Shown: positions 33,507-42,309, numbered from the stretch's first letter. The stretch: 64,000 bases of DNA from Streptococcus pneumoniae (GCF_001113365.1 NZ_CKYA01000001.1:255501-319500); one strand, 5' to 3'. Notes: generated from the letters alone by a model not told the origin. Numbers and translations: made by a program.

Positions 33507-35102
33507 ATGAAACGGATAATCTTTGAACTTATTTTTATCGCAACGACCTGGTATATCTTTTTACCGCCTCTTAACCTGACCAGCTGGGAATTTCTCTTTT
33601 TCCTCTGTGGGCATTTGCTGGTTGTAGCAATCTTATTTGGCTTTGGCAAGGGGATAAACCTTGTCAAAACGGTTCATGTGCGCCACGGCAAGGCGGAAGC
33701 TGCCTTAAATCTTGAGGGTTTCAAAATCAATCGGTTAGGGAAAATCCTTTTAGCTTCTATTGGAGGAATTCTTCTCTTAGCAGCCTTGGTTTCCTTGGTG
33801 ACTTCTAGCATTTTTCAGGCTAAAAATTATGCCAATGTAGTTACGGTCACGGAAAAAGACTTTACTGAATTTCCTAAGAGTGATACCAGTAAGGTTCCAA
33901 TCTTAGATAGAAGTACTGCTGAAAAAATTGGTGACCGCTACTTGGGTTCCCTAACAGATAAGGTGTCGCAGTACGTAGCGGCAGACACCTATACTCAATT
34001 GACGATTGATGGGAAGCCTTATCGGGTTACACCATTAGAATACGCAGATCCTATCAAGTGGTTTAATAATCAGGCCAAGGGAATCGGCGAGTATATCAAG
34101 GTGGACATGGTAACCGGGAATGCCAACTTGGTGGACTTGAAGACACCAATCAAGTATTCGGACTCGGAGTATTTTAACCGCGACGTCAAACGTCACCTGC
34201 GCTTGAAGTACCCAACCAAAATCTTCAAGACTCCATCTTTTGAGGTGGACGATGAGGGCAATCCTTTCTATGTAGCAACGGTTTACCAAAAGCAATTTGG
34301 ACTTGCGGTTCCTCGTCCTGTTTCAGTCATTATATTGGACGCCACAAATGGAGAAACCAAGGAATACAGCTTGTCAGATGTTCCAGAATGGGTGGACAGG
34401 GTTTATCCAGCTGAGGAAACTATTGAGCAAATCAACTACAACGGCAAGTACAAGGATGGTTTCTGGAATGCCATGATTTCCAAGAAAAATGTGACCCAGA
34501 CTACCAAGGGTTATAATTACTTGTCTATTGGTAATGACATCTATCTCTACACAGGTGTGACGTCGGCTAATGCGGATGAGAGTAATCTTGGTTTCATCCT
34601 TGAAAATATGCGAACAGGAGAAATCACTAAGTATAGCTTGGCTTCTGCGACCGAAGAATCAGCCCGTGAATCAGCAGAAGGTGCTGTTCAGGAGAAATCT
34701 TACAAGGCAACCTTCCCAATCCTCATCAACCTCAATGACAAGCCTCTCTACATCATGGGCTTGAAGGACAATGCTGGCTTGGTCAAAGAGTATGCTTTGG
34801 TAGACGCAGTCGAGTACCAAAATGTTATCGTTGCTACGACAGTGGAAGAGATGCTCAGTAAGTATGCCAATAAAAACGACCTTGAAATTGACAGTGCAAC
34901 AACAGAAAGCATCAAGGGTGTGGTAGCAGACCTCAAATCAGCTGTTATCAAGGGAGACACCGTCTACTTCTTTAAAGTTGATGGGAAGATTTACAAGGTC
35001 AAGTCCTCTGTATCAGATGACCTTCCTTACCTTGAAAATGGTAAAACCTTCGAAGGTCAAGTAGGAAAAGACAATTATCTCAAGACCTTTAAAGTACAGT
35101 AA
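33507..35102 (+). CDS. Conserved membrane protein of unknown function, 531 aa
   Basis: Three hydrophobic segments fill the N-terminal region (about 3-22, 27-50 and 78-102); the remaining 430 residues are hydrophilic and beta-rich and probably lie outside the membrane. I recognise no enzyme motif. The repeated D-G-K-P-Y/D-G-K-I-Y segments and several beta modules of similar size suggest internal duplication. The gene starts 11 bases after the deformylase-like gene with AGGAGG, so the two form an operon. A gene of the same length occupies this place in pneumococcus, as I recall. Function unknown. Confidence 0.75.
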   Translation: MKRIIFELIFIATTWYIFLPPLNLTSWEFLFFLCGHLLVVAILFGFGKGINLVKTVHVRHGKAEAALNLEGFKINRLGKILLASIGGILLLAALVSLVTSSIFQAKNYANVVTVTEKDFTEFPKSDTSKVPILDRSTAEKIGDRYLGSLTDKVSQYVAADTYTQLTIDGKPYRVTPLEYADPIKWFNNQAKGIGEYIKVDMVTGNANLVDLKTPIKYSDSEYFNRDVKRHLRLKYPTKIFKTPSFEVDDEGNPFYVATVYQKQFGLAVPRPVSVIILDATNGETKEYSLSDVPEWVDRVYPAEETIEQINYNGKYKDGFWNAMISKKNVTQTTKGYNYLSIGNDIYLYTGVTSANADESNLGFILENMRTGEITKYSLASATEESARESAEGAVQEKSYKATFPILINLNDKPLYIMGLKDNAGLVKEYALVDAVEYQNVIVATTVEEMLSKYANKNDLEIDSATTESIKGVVADLKSAVIKGDTVYFFKVDGKIYKVKSSVSDDLPYLENGKTFEGQVGKDNYLKTFKVQ

Positions 35103-35125
35103 AAAAGGTTTATTTAAGAAATATA

Positions 35126-35134
35126 TGTTATAAT
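35126..35134 (+). promoter_or_regulatory. Extended -10 promoter of a 54-codon gene
   Basis: TGT-TATAAT, 32 bases before the start of the small gene. Confidence 0.6.
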
Positions 35135-35166
35135 AAGGTAAATTAAGCCTAATGGAGGACAAACAA

Positions 35167-35331
35167 ATGGGTTTTTATTTGATGCTTGCTTCAATGCTAC
35201 TCGGACTGTTCGCTTTGAAGGTAGGTTTTTCTCAGTTCAAGGAGAAAAAAGATAAATTCTTATCTATCTTAACAAGTTTAGCTGGGCTAGCCCTTGTTCT
35301 CGTAGCTGTCTGGTTAGGATGGCCCAAATAA
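35167..35331 (+). CDS. Small membrane protein, 54 aa
   Basis: The frame opens at ATG 35167 behind TGGAGGAC and ends at TAA 35329-35331. It encodes two hydrophobic segments (about 2-20 and 33-52) around a lysine-rich loop K-E-K-K-D-K, so a two-helix hairpin with the basic loop inside is likely. It has its own extended -10 promoter and is followed at once by a terminator, which supports an independently expressed gene. Function unknown. Confidence 0.75.
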   Translation: MGFYLMLASMLLGLFALKVGFSQFKEKKDKFLSILTSLAGLALVLVAVWLGWPK

Positions 35332-35340
35332 ATAGAGGAG

Positions 35341-35362
35341 CCTCGGTTAAACCGAGGTTTTT
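35341..35362 (+). terminator. Terminator of the 54-aa gene
   Basis: CCTCGG pairs with CCGAGG around TTAAA, followed by TTTTT. Confidence 0.85.
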
Positions 35363-35363
35363 C

Positions 35364-35513
35364 ATACTCTTCGAAAATCTCTTCAAACCACGTCAGCTTC
35401 ACCTTGCCGTATATATGAGACTGACTTCGTCAGTCTTATCTGCAACCTCAAAACAGTGTTTTGAGCAACCTGCGGCTAGTTTCCTAGTTTGCTCTTTGAT
35501 TTTCATTGAGTAT
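35364..35513 (+). repeat. BOX element (A-B-C)
   Basis: Complete BOX with ATACTCTTCGAAAATCTC at the boxA end, one boxB with CAAAACAGTGTTTTG, and the boxC end TTTGATTTTCATTGAGTAT. It lies between a terminator and the yaaA promoter. Confidence 0.92.
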
Positions 35514-35525
35514 CAGATGAATTTC

Positions 35526-35554
35526 TTGGTTGTGGCTAAAAAATATGCTACACT
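35526..35554 (+). promoter_or_regulatory. yaaA promoter, probably leaderless
   Basis: TTGGTT at 35526-35531, 17-base spacer, extended TGC-TACACT with hexamer at 35549-35554. Only six bases separate the -10 from the ATG at 35561 and no Shine-Dalgarno fits. Confidence 0.65.
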
Positions 35555-35560
35555 ATTAAT

Positions 35561-36289
35561 ATGAAAATTTTAATCCCAACAGCAAAAGAAATGAACACAG
35601 ACTTGCCAAGTATCGAAGCTGCTCCTTTAAAACCAGAAAGTCAGGCCGTACTTGATGCCTTGGCTCTCTATTCTGCCAGTCAATTGGAAAGTTTTTACAA
35701 AGTTTCAGCTGAGAAGGCTGCGGAAGAATTTCAAAATATCCAAGCTTTGAAAAGGCAAACTGCTCAACACTATCCAGCCTTGAAACTTTTTGATGGGCTT
35801 ATGTACCGCAACATTAAGAGAGATAAATTGACCGAGGTGGAACAAGATTATCTTGAAAATCATGTCTTCATTACCTCAGCTTTGTACGGTGTCGTTCCAG
35901 CCTTGTCACCTATGGCCCCTCATCGTTTGGACTTTTTGATGAAGTTAAAAGTCGCTGGTAAGACTTTGAAGAGCCATTGGAAGGCAGCCTATGATGAAGC
36001 TCTGAAGCAGGAAGAAGTGATTTTCTCTCTCTTGTCGTCCGAGTTTGAGACTGTATTTTCTAAGGAAACTAGAGAAAAGATGGTGACCTTCAAATTCATG
36101 GAGGATAGAGGTGGTCAGCTGAAAATTCACTCAACTATTTCCAAGAAAGCGCGTGGTGCTTTCCTGACAGCCCTGATAGAAAATCAAGTACAGACGGTTG
36201 AGGAAGCTCGTCGCTTAAGCTTTGCAGGATTTACCTACCGAGAAGATCTGTCACAGCCACAGGAATTGGTTTTTGTAAAGGAAGTATGA
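35561..36289 (+). CDS. yaaA: Peroxide stress protein YaaA
   Basis: A 242-residue YaaA/DUF328 family protein. In E. coli YaaA lowers free iron and protects against peroxide; the biochemical activity is a DNA-binding fold without a settled reaction. Family segments visible include M-K-I-L-I-P-T-A-K at the start, the central L-Y-G-V-V-P-A-L-S-P-M, and near the C-terminus A-R-G-A-F-L. The ATG has no ribosome binding site and lies where transcription should begin, so the mRNA is probably leaderless. It fits the peroxide theme of dpr in this window. Confidence 0.9.
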   Translation: MKILIPTAKEMNTDLPSIEAAPLKPESQAVLDALALYSASQLESFYKVSAEKAAEEFQNIQALKRQTAQHYPALKLFDGLMYRNIKRDKLTEVEQDYLENHVFITSALYGVVPALSPMAPHRLDFLMKLKVAGKTLKSHWKAAYDEALKQEEVIFSLLSSEFETVFSKETREKMVTFKFMEDRGGQLKIHSTISKKARGAFLTALIENQVQTVEEARRLSFAGFTYREDLSQPQELVFVKEV

Positions 36290-36346
36290 AAAGATATTTT
36301 TATTTGACAATAGGTATCATCAGCTATTTTAGTTTATAAATGAGAA

Positions 36347-36400
36347 AAAAGCGAACAAGCTAGTCTTCTGAGTGTCAGAAAAGTAGTCTTGTTCGCTTTT
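36347..36400. terminator. Bidirectional terminator between yaaA and the FMN reductase
   Basis: AAAAGCGAACAAG pairs with CTTGTTCGCTTTT over a long loop; both sides have A/T runs, matching the convergent genes. Confidence 0.8.
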
Positions 36401-36410
36401 ATTATATTAG

Positions 36411-36959
36411 TTACTTGATCGCATTGATCAAGTCTTGAGCTTGTTTATCAAGTGAGTTTAGGACTGTTTCTTCAAGAACCAATTTTCCGTCTGCCCAGGC
36501 AGAGTCATTAACACGTACAGCAGTGAAATCACCAACGACTTGTGTACGGATAAATGGCAAGAGGTCTTTGTAGATAGCGAAGAGTTGATCGTGACCTGCA
36601 TTGGCTACAGATGATACTGTGACAAACTTGTCTTGAAGGGCAGAAGCGCCGCGTGTATCAGACAAGTCAAGGGCACGAGATAGCCAGTCAAGCAAGTTCT
36701 TCACTGTTCCAGGGATAGAGAAGTTGTAGACTGGAGAGAAAATCCAGATGGCATCAGCAGCGAGAACCGCTTCACGAGCAGCCGCTACAGCTGGATGAGT
36801 TGGAACTTCCAAATCTTGGCTAAAGAGAGGAAGGGCTGAGTAATCAAGATAGCTAACTTCCGCTTTACCAGAAAGTGCTTTCTCAGCTTCGAGGGCCATT
36901 TGGTGGTTGAAAGAACCTTGGCGTAGTGATCCGACGATAAATAATACTTTTTTAGACAT
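36411..36959 (-). CDS. NADPH-dependent FMN reductase family protein
   Basis: A 182-residue flavodoxin-fold protein. The N-terminal phosphate-binding loop G-S-L-R-Q-G-S-F-N (about 9-17) and P-V-Y-N-F-S-I-P-G-T-V-K-N near 77-90 are the hallmarks of NADPH-dependent FMN or quinone reductases (SsuE/YhdA/ArsH type). The frame extends 27 codons upstream, but AAGGAGACAC just before the ATG at 36957-36959 marks the real start. Physiological acceptor unknown. Confidence 0.88.
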   Translation of the reverse strand: MSKKVLFIVGSLRQGSFNHQMALEAEKALSGKAEVSYLDYSALPLFSQDLEVPTHPAVAAAREAVLAADAIWIFSPVYNFSIPGTVKNLLDWLSRALDLSDTRGASALQDKFVTVSSVANAGHDQLFAIYKDLLPFIRTQVVGDFTAVRVNDSAWADGKLVLEETVLNSLDKQAQDLINAIK

Positions 36960-37350
36960 GATGTGTCTCCTTTTTCTTAAATTTCCGAGAATTCTCTCGT
37001 TGTTATAAAATATATTACAACAAAGCAAAGCAACTTGCAAGAAATTTGCTCAAAGTTTGTTTGAAATTATAAAATTGTAGAATATCTAGTTACTTGCGAC
37101 TGGAATGCATTTGATTTTCGAAGAGTATTCTAACATTCTCTTGTAATATGATGGCATAAGTGCTAAAATAAACAAGAAAACTCGCAATAGAAACCGCAGA
37201 ACAGCTATTTTCTGGTATCATTTCATAAATCATTAAAGGAACAATAATGGCATTGAAGAATGCTTCTAAAAAGGGGTGGAGATCATGTAAGGCATAGATT
37301 AACAAGTGACGGACAAAATAAATAATAATACACTTGTTAAAGGAGAAAAG
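36960..37350. other. Intergenic region with BOX end, orphan promoter and short minus ORF
   Basis: Apart from the FMN reductase leader, this stretch holds a remnant of a boxA end (TTTTCGAAGAGTAT to 37128) and a promoter-like TTGTAA / 17 bases / TGC-TAAAAT at 37141-37169 whose surroundings match the promoter at 38814. A hydrophobic minus-strand frame of 71 codons (37090-37305) opens with TTG and has no good ribosome site; I do not call it a gene. Confidence 0.4.
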
Positions 37351-38547
37351 ATGTTAATAAGAAATTATCGGAAAAATATTGGCCTGATGGCCGGAGTTGA
37401 GTTTTTTGCATTTTTAGGGATTACCAGTTTTTGGATTCTCTTTCTCAGTCAAAACGGAATGTCTCTTTGGCAGATTGGACTTCTGGAGAGTATTTTTCAT
37501 ACGACCAGTCTTCTCTGTGAAATTCCATCTGGAATGTTAGCTGACCGCTATTCCTATAAGACCAACCTTTATTTAAGTCGTATAGCAGGGATTGTGTCTT
37601 CTATTCTCATGTTGGCTGGGCAGGGAAATTTTTGGATTTATGCACTAGCTATGGCGATAAGTGCCTTGTCTTATAATTTTGATTCAGGAACAAGTGCAGC
37701 AATGGTCTATGACTCGGCTGTAGAGGCTGGACTAAAGAAGCGTTATCTATCCATTTCAAGTTTCATATCAGGAGTGTCAGAAGGAACCCAGTCTTTGGGG
37801 ACCGTTTTGGCAGGATTTTTTGTTCATGGTCAATTGCACCTGACCTACTATATCATGATTGCCACTTCTATCATAGTACTTTTCCTGATCTGGATGCTGA
37901 AAGAGCCCAGTGTCAAAGTAGAAAAAGCTGATAGTGTGACCATGAAACAGATTATTTGTACTGTTAAGGATGAGTTGAAGCGAAATCCCATGCTGTTCAA
38001 CTGGATGATTTTATCTCAGATTGTCGGAACACTCATGTATATGTTTTATTTTTACTATCAAAATCAGTTGCCAGATCTAAGTAGTTGGCAAATTTCAGCA
38101 GTTATGTTACTCGGTAGTCTCTTGAATATCCTCGCAATCTATCTAGCAAGTAAAATTGGAAAGAAATATGCTGCCTTGAAGCTTTTTCCTATTCTCGTCC
38201 TGCTGACTGGAATCACCTATATGCTGTCCTACTTTGGAACACCTCTAATCTATATTCTGATTTATTTGATTAGTAATGCTCTGCATGCTCTTTTTAAGCC
38301 GATTTTTGACAACGATTTGCAAGGGCGCCTTCCAAGTGAAGTAAGGGCAACCATGCTGAGTGTCTATTCTATGATGTTTAGCTTGAGTATGATTGTGTTT
38401 TTCCCAATGACAGGCTGGTTGATTGACCATTTCGGCTTTGTGCTAACATTTCTTTATTTAGGATTCTTTTTAGTCATGATTAGCCTTCTACTCCCTATCT
38501 TTTTAGGAAAAATGGCTAAAAGAATGGATGATAAAATAATTCCATAG
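37351..38547 (+). CDS. MFS transporter
   Basis: A 398-residue major facilitator with about twelve membrane helices and the motif A-like G-M-L-A-D-R-Y-S-Y-K-T after helix 2. I place the start at ATG 37351 behind AAAGGAGAAAAG; an in-frame GTG at 37306 has no site. Its closest look is to drug or unknown-substrate exporters of the streptococcal MFS group; substrate unknown. It has its own terminator. Confidence 0.8.
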   Translation: MLIRNYRKNIGLMAGVEFFAFLGITSFWILFLSQNGMSLWQIGLLESIFHTTSLLCEIPSGMLADRYSYKTNLYLSRIAGIVSSILMLAGQGNFWIYALAMAISALSYNFDSGTSAAMVYDSAVEAGLKKRYLSISSFISGVSEGTQSLGTVLAGFFVHGQLHLTYYIMIATSIIVLFLIWMLKEPSVKVEKADSVTMKQIICTVKDELKRNPMLFNWMILSQIVGTLMYMFYFYYQNQLPDLSSWQISAVMLLGSLLNILAIYLASKIGKKYAALKLFPILVLLTGITYMLSYFGTPLIYILIYLISNALHALFKPIFDNDLQGRLPSEVRATMLSVYSMMFSLSMIVFFPMTGWLIDHFGFVLTFLYLGFFLVMISLLLPIFLGKMAKRMDDKIIP

Positions 38548-38563
38548 ATTAAAAGAACTTCTA

Positions 38564-38592
38564 AAAACTTGAGTGTCAAGCTCAGGTTTTTT
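38564..38592 (+). terminator. Terminator of the MFS gene
   Basis: AAAACTTGAG pairs with CTCAGGTTTT (one wobble) and runs into TT. Confidence 0.75.
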
Positions 38593-38687
38593 AATAGGTT
38601 GATTTTGGAGCTGTCTTTACTTTTATTGCTCGGTTTTAATCAAGAAAAATCGATTTACTTTGAAGGGAGAAATAGAATTGCTTGCTT

Positions 38688-38801
38688 ATACTCAATGAAA
38701 ATTAAAGAGCAAATTAGGAAGCTAGCCGCAGGTTGCTCAAAGCACAGCTTTGAGGTTGCAGATAAAGCTGACAAAGTTTGAATTGGATTTTCGCAGAGTA
38801 T
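38688..38801 (-). repeat. BOX element, shortened
   Basis: Read on +: boxC end (ATACTCAATGAAAATTAAAGAG), one boxB with CAGCTTTGAGGTTGCAG, then an abrupt join into the outer boxA end (GGATTTTCGCAGAGTAT). Inner boxA sequence (CGGCAAGG...) is missing, so this copy has lost about 40 bases. The remainder of the 38593-38848 gap holds the promoter of the next gene. Confidence 0.85.
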
Positions 38802-38813
38802 TCTTATATTCAC

Positions 38814-38842
38814 TTGTAATAAAGCAAGATAGATGGTAAAAT
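38814..38842 (+). promoter_or_regulatory. Promoter of the TseB-like gene, probably leaderless
   Basis: TTGTAA at 38814-38819, 17-base spacer, extended TGG-TAAAAT with hexamer at 38837-38842. The GTG start at 38849 is six bases beyond the -10. Confidence 0.65.
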
Positions 38843-38848
38843 AGACGA

Positions 38849-39337
38849 GTGAAAAAAAGACAAAACAAAGCAAAAAATAATCTACTGTGGCAGTATGGTC
38901 TAGGGATGACGATTTTGTTTGTGGTTATCAGTGTTTCCTTTCTGTATCTGGTTTCTCTTAGCATGAAACCCTATCAAACAGCTAAAAGTGAAGGAGAAAA
39001 ATTAGCTCAGCAGTATGCAGGATTAGAGCAGGCTGATCAGGTTGACTTATACAATGGCTTGGAATCTTATTATAGCGTTCTTGGTCGTAATAAAAAACAA
39101 GAAGCACTTGCTGTCCTGATTGGAAAAGATGACCATAAGATTTACGTTTATCAGCTAAATCAGGGTGTTTCACAAGAAAAAGCAGAAGCGGTTTCTAAGG
39201 AAAAAGGAGCTGGCGAGATCGACAAGATTACCTTTGGCCGTTATCAAGATAAGCCAATCTGGGAAGTCAGGTCAGGATCTGATTTTTATCTAGTAGATTT
39301 TGAAACAGGAGCATTACTCAATAAGGAGGGCCTATGA
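38849..39337 (+). CDS. TseB-like membrane protein (DUF5590/PepSY-like)
   Basis: A 162-residue protein with a basic N-terminus, one membrane helix (about 17-40) and an extracellular part with two PepSY/cystatin-like repeats. This is the layout of B. subtilis TseB, a partner of a cell-wall elongation PBP. The start is a GTG without a Shine-Dalgarno; the promoter places transcription at the GTG. It overlaps the aminotransferase by four bases, the same pairing seen in other Firmicutes (yppE/tseB-aspB region). Function in streptococci is inferred. Confidence 0.75.
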   Translation: MKKRQNKAKNNLLWQYGLGMTILFVVISVSFLYLVSLSMKPYQTAKSEGEKLAQQYAGLEQADQVDLYNGLESYYSVLGRNKKQEALAVLIGKDDHKIYVYQLNQGVSQEKAEAVSKEKGAGEIDKITFGRYQDKPIWEVRSGSDFYLVDFETGALLNKEGL

Positions 39338-40521
39338 AACTATCCAAGCGTGTTTTAGAAATGGAAGAAAGTGTTACTTTAGCTAGTGATGCGAGAGCAA
39401 AAAAATTAAAAGCTCAAGGTAAGGATGTCCTTTTCTTGACCTTGGGACAACCAGATTTTCACACCCCTGAAAATATTCAGGATGCAGCAGTTAAAGCTAT
39501 TCGAGAAGGACAGGCTTCCTTCTATACAGTAGCTTCAGGTCTACCAGAATTAAAAGCTGCGGTGAACACCTACTTCGAGCGCTACTATGGCTATTCTGTC
39601 GCAAGTAACGAGGTTACCTTTGCCACAGGTGCTAAGTTCTCACTCTATACTTTCTTTATGGCTGTGGTCAATCCAGGTGATGAAGTCATCATCCCAACCC
39701 CATATTGGGTTAGTTATGGAGATCAGGTCAAGATGGCAGAAGGGATTCCAGTTTTTGTTCAAGCTAAAGAAGACAATGATTTTAAAGTTACGGTGGATCA
39801 ACTAGAACTAGTTAGGACAGATAAGACAAAGGTTTTGGTTCTCAACTCACCATCTAATCCGACTGGTATGATCTATACTCGTGAAGAATTGCTAGCTATC
39901 GGAAATTGGGCAGTTGAGCATGATATTCTGATTTTAGCAGATGATATATACGGTCGCCTTGTTTATAATGGAAATGAATTTGTTCCAATCTCAAGTCTAT
40001 CAGAAGCAATTCGTAAGCAAACTATTGTTATCAACGGTGTATCTAAGGCCTATGCCATGACGGGTTGGCGAGTTGGTTATGCGGTAGGTGATCCTGAAAT
40101 CATTGCTGCTATGAGCAAATTGACAGGTCAAACAACTTCTAACCTAACTGCTGTTTCACAATATGCAACCATCGAAGCCTTAACAGGACCACAGGATTCT
40201 GTTGAGATCATGCGTCAGGCTTTTGAGGAGCGTCTCAATACCATTTATCCGCTATTATGTGAAGTCCCTGGTTTTGAAGTCGTTAAGCCACAAGGAGCCT
40301 TCTATCTCTTTCCAAATGTTAAAAAAGCCATGGAGATGAAAGGTTATAGCGATGTAACAGCATTTACAACGGCTATTCTTGAAGAAGTTGGTCTGGCCTT
40401 GATTACAGGAGCAGGATTTGGAGCGCCAGAAAATGTCCGCCTCAGCTATGCGACAGACCTAGACACGCTTAAAGAAGCAGTTAAACGCTTGAAAGCATTT
40501 ATGGGTAGTGAGAATGATTGA
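39334..40521 (+). CDS. PLP-dependent aminotransferase (aspartate/aromatic class I)
   Basis: A 395-residue class I aminotransferase. The PLP lysine lies in N-G-V-S-K-A-Y-A-M-T-G-W-R-V-G-Y, N-S-P-S-N-P-T-G marks the substrate carboxylate site and A-D-D-I-Y-G the pyridine-binding Asp. The sequence type is AspB/AatB, so aspartate is a likely donor, though several amino acids may be used. GGAGGGCC precedes the ATG. It overlaps the TseB-like gene by four bases and is followed by a VOC gene and then asnS, which uses aspartate-derived asparagine. Confidence 0.9.
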   Translation: MKLSKRVLEMEESVTLASDARAKKLKAQGKDVLFLTLGQPDFHTPENIQDAAVKAIREGQASFYTVASGLPELKAAVNTYFERYYGYSVASNEVTFATGAKFSLYTFFMAVVNPGDEVIIPTPYWVSYGDQVKMAEGIPVFVQAKEDNDFKVTVDQLELVRTDKTKVLVLNSPSNPTGMIYTREELLAIGNWAVEHDILILADDIYGRLVYNGNEFVPISSLSEAIRKQTIVINGVSKAYAMTGWRVGYAVGDPEIIAAMSKLTGQTTSNLTAVSQYATIEALTGPQDSVEIMRQAFEERLNTIYPLLCEVPGFEVVKPQGAFYLFPNVKKAMEMKGYSDVTAFTTAILEEVGLALITGAGFGAPENVRLSYATDLDTLKEAVKRLKAFMGSEND

Positions 40522-40879
40522 TCATTTTGAAATTAAGGTAAAGGATTTACAAATTTCAGAAGGATTTTATAGGAGTTTTCTCGCTCCTTTGGGCTATAAA
40601 TTGGCTTTTAAGACTAGTTCTCTAATCAGTTTTCTTGCCCCAAACAGCCCTCATCCTGGTGGTGATTTTTGGCTGGCTCAGGGGACACAAGATCCTATTC
40701 ACTTTGCTTTTTTAGCAGAAAATAAGGAAGAGGTTCAAGCTTGTTATGAGGCTGGCTTAGAGGCAGGTGGGCGAGACAATGGAGCTCCTGGTTATCGCAG
40801 TGAGCATCCGATTTACTATGCTGCTTTTATGATTGACCCAGATGGGAACAGTATAGAAGTAGTTTGCCATAAAGAATAA
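40508..40879 (+). CDS. Glyoxalase/VOC superfamily protein
   Basis: A 123-residue vicinal-oxygen-chelate domain protein: M-I-D-H-F-E-I-K-V-K-D at the start, H-F-A-F-L-A in the middle and D-P-D-G-N-S-I-E-V-V near the C-terminus, which give the metal ligands His and Glu. The start is either the GTG at 40508 or the ATG two codons later; neither has a strong site, and the gene overlaps the aminotransferase by 8-14 bases, so translation is probably coupled. Substrate unknown. Confidence 0.82.
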   Translation: MRMIDHFEIKVKDLQISEGFYRSFLAPLGYKLAFKTSSLISFLAPNSPHPGGDFWLAQGTQDPIHFAFLAENKEEVQACYEAGLEAGGRDNGAPGYRSEHPIYYAAFMIDPDGNSIEVVCHKE

Positions 40880-40897
40880 AAAAGAAAAGGAAAAATA

Positions 40898-42241
40898 ATG
40901 ACAAAACGTGTAACGATTATTGATGTAAAAGACTATGTTGGTCAGGAAGTGACGATTGGCGCTTGGGTTGCCAACAAATCAGGAAAAGGGAAAATCGCCT
41001 TCTTGCAATTGCGCGATGGAACAGCCTTCTTTCAAGGTGTGGCATTTAAACCAAACTTTGTCGAAAAATTTGGTGAAGAAGTAGGACTTGAGAAGTTTGA
41101 TGTTATCAAACGCTTGAGCCAAGAAACGTCTGTTTATGTGACAGGTATTGTCAAAGAAGACGAACGTTCTAAGTTTGGCTATGAGTTGGACATTACAGAC
41201 ATCGAAGTGATTGGTGAATCTCAAGACTACCCAATTACACCAAAAGAACACGGAACAGACTTCTTGATGGATAACCGTCACTTGTGGCTTCGTTCTCGTA
41301 AGCAAGTGGCCGTAATGCAAATCCGTAACGCTATTATCTATGCAACTTATGAGTTCTTTGACAAGAACGGTTTCATGAAATTTGATAGCCCAATTCTTTC
41401 AGGAAATGCGGCAGAAGATTCAACAGAACTTTTCGAAACTGACTACTTCGGAACTCCAGCCTACTTGAGCCAATCAGGTCAGCTTTACTTGGAAGCAGGA
41501 GCTATGGCCCTTGGTCGTGTCTTTGACTTTGGTCCCGTATTCCGTGCTGAAAAATCAAAAACACGCCGTCACTTGACTGAGTTCTGGATGATGGACGCAG
41601 AGTACTCATACTTGACACACGATGAGTCACTTGACTTGCAAGAAGCTTATGTAAAAGCTCTTCTTCAAGGTGTTCTTGACCGTGCGCCTCAAGCCTTGGA
41701 AACATTGGAACGTGATACAGAGCTCTTGAAACGCTACATTTCAGAGCCCTTCAAACGTATCACTTACGATCAAGCCATTGACCTCTTGCAAGAGCATGAG
41801 AATGATGAAGACGCTGACTACGAACATCTTGAGCATGGTGATGACTTTGGCTCACCACATGAAACTTGGATTTCAAACCACTTTGGTGTGCCAACTTTTG
41901 TCATGAACTATCCAGCAGCCATCAAGGCCTTCTACATGAAACCAGTTCCTGGAAATCCAGAGCGCGTGCTTTGTGCAGACTTGCTTGCACCAGAAGGATA
42001 TGGAGAAATCATCGGTGGATCTATGCGTGAGGAAGACTACGATGCTCTTGTCGCTAAGATGGATGAACTTGGCATGGATCGTACAGAGTATGAATTCTAC
42101 CTTGACCTTCGTAAATACGGTACAGTTCCACACGGTGGATTTGGTATTGGTATCGAGCGTATGGTAACCTTCGCAGCAGGAACAAAACACATCCGTGAAG
42201 CTATCCCATTCCCACGTATGTTGCACCGTATCAAACCATAA
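40898..42241 (+). CDS. asnS: Asparaginyl-tRNA synthetase
   Basis: Charges tRNA-Asn; 447 residues. An N-terminal OB-fold anticodon-binding domain (about 1-115) is followed by a class IIb catalytic domain with motif 2 F-R-A-E-K-S-K-T-R-R-H-L-T-E-F and motif 3 G-F-G-I-G-I-E-R-M. AAAAGGAAAA precedes the ATG. The terminator follows directly, so the large surface-protein gene downstream is a separate unit. Confidence 0.97.
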   Translation: MTKRVTIIDVKDYVGQEVTIGAWVANKSGKGKIAFLQLRDGTAFFQGVAFKPNFVEKFGEEVGLEKFDVIKRLSQETSVYVTGIVKEDERSKFGYELDITDIEVIGESQDYPITPKEHGTDFLMDNRHLWLRSRKQVAVMQIRNAIIYATYEFFDKNGFMKFDSPILSGNAAEDSTELFETDYFGTPAYLSQSGQLYLEAGAMALGRVFDFGPVFRAEKSKTRRHLTEFWMMDAEYSYLTHDESLDLQEAYVKALLQGVLDRAPQALETLERDTELLKRYISEPFKRITYDQAIDLLQEHENDEDADYEHLEHGDDFGSPHETWISNHFGVPTFVMNYPAAIKAFYMKPVPGNPERVLCADLLAPEGYGEIIGGSMREEDYDALVAKMDELGMDRTEYEFYLDLRKYGTVPHGGFGIGIERMVTFAAGTKHIREAIPFPRMLHRIKP

Positions 42242-42248
42242 GAATAGG

Positions 42249-42271
42249 AAAACGCCCATGTGGCGTTTTTT
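42249..42271 (+). terminator. Terminator of asnS
   Basis: AAAACGCC pairs with GGCGTTTT around CATGT, followed by TT. Confidence 0.88.
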
Positions 42272-42309
42272 CATGGAAAGGTCTAGAAACGAAAGCAAAT
42301 ATTATCAGG

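Noticed and set aside
37090..37305. Hydrophobic 71-codon minus-strand frame
   Set aside because: It begins with TTG without a good ribosome site and ends in BOX remnant. It could be a gene fragment, but there is not enough to call it.
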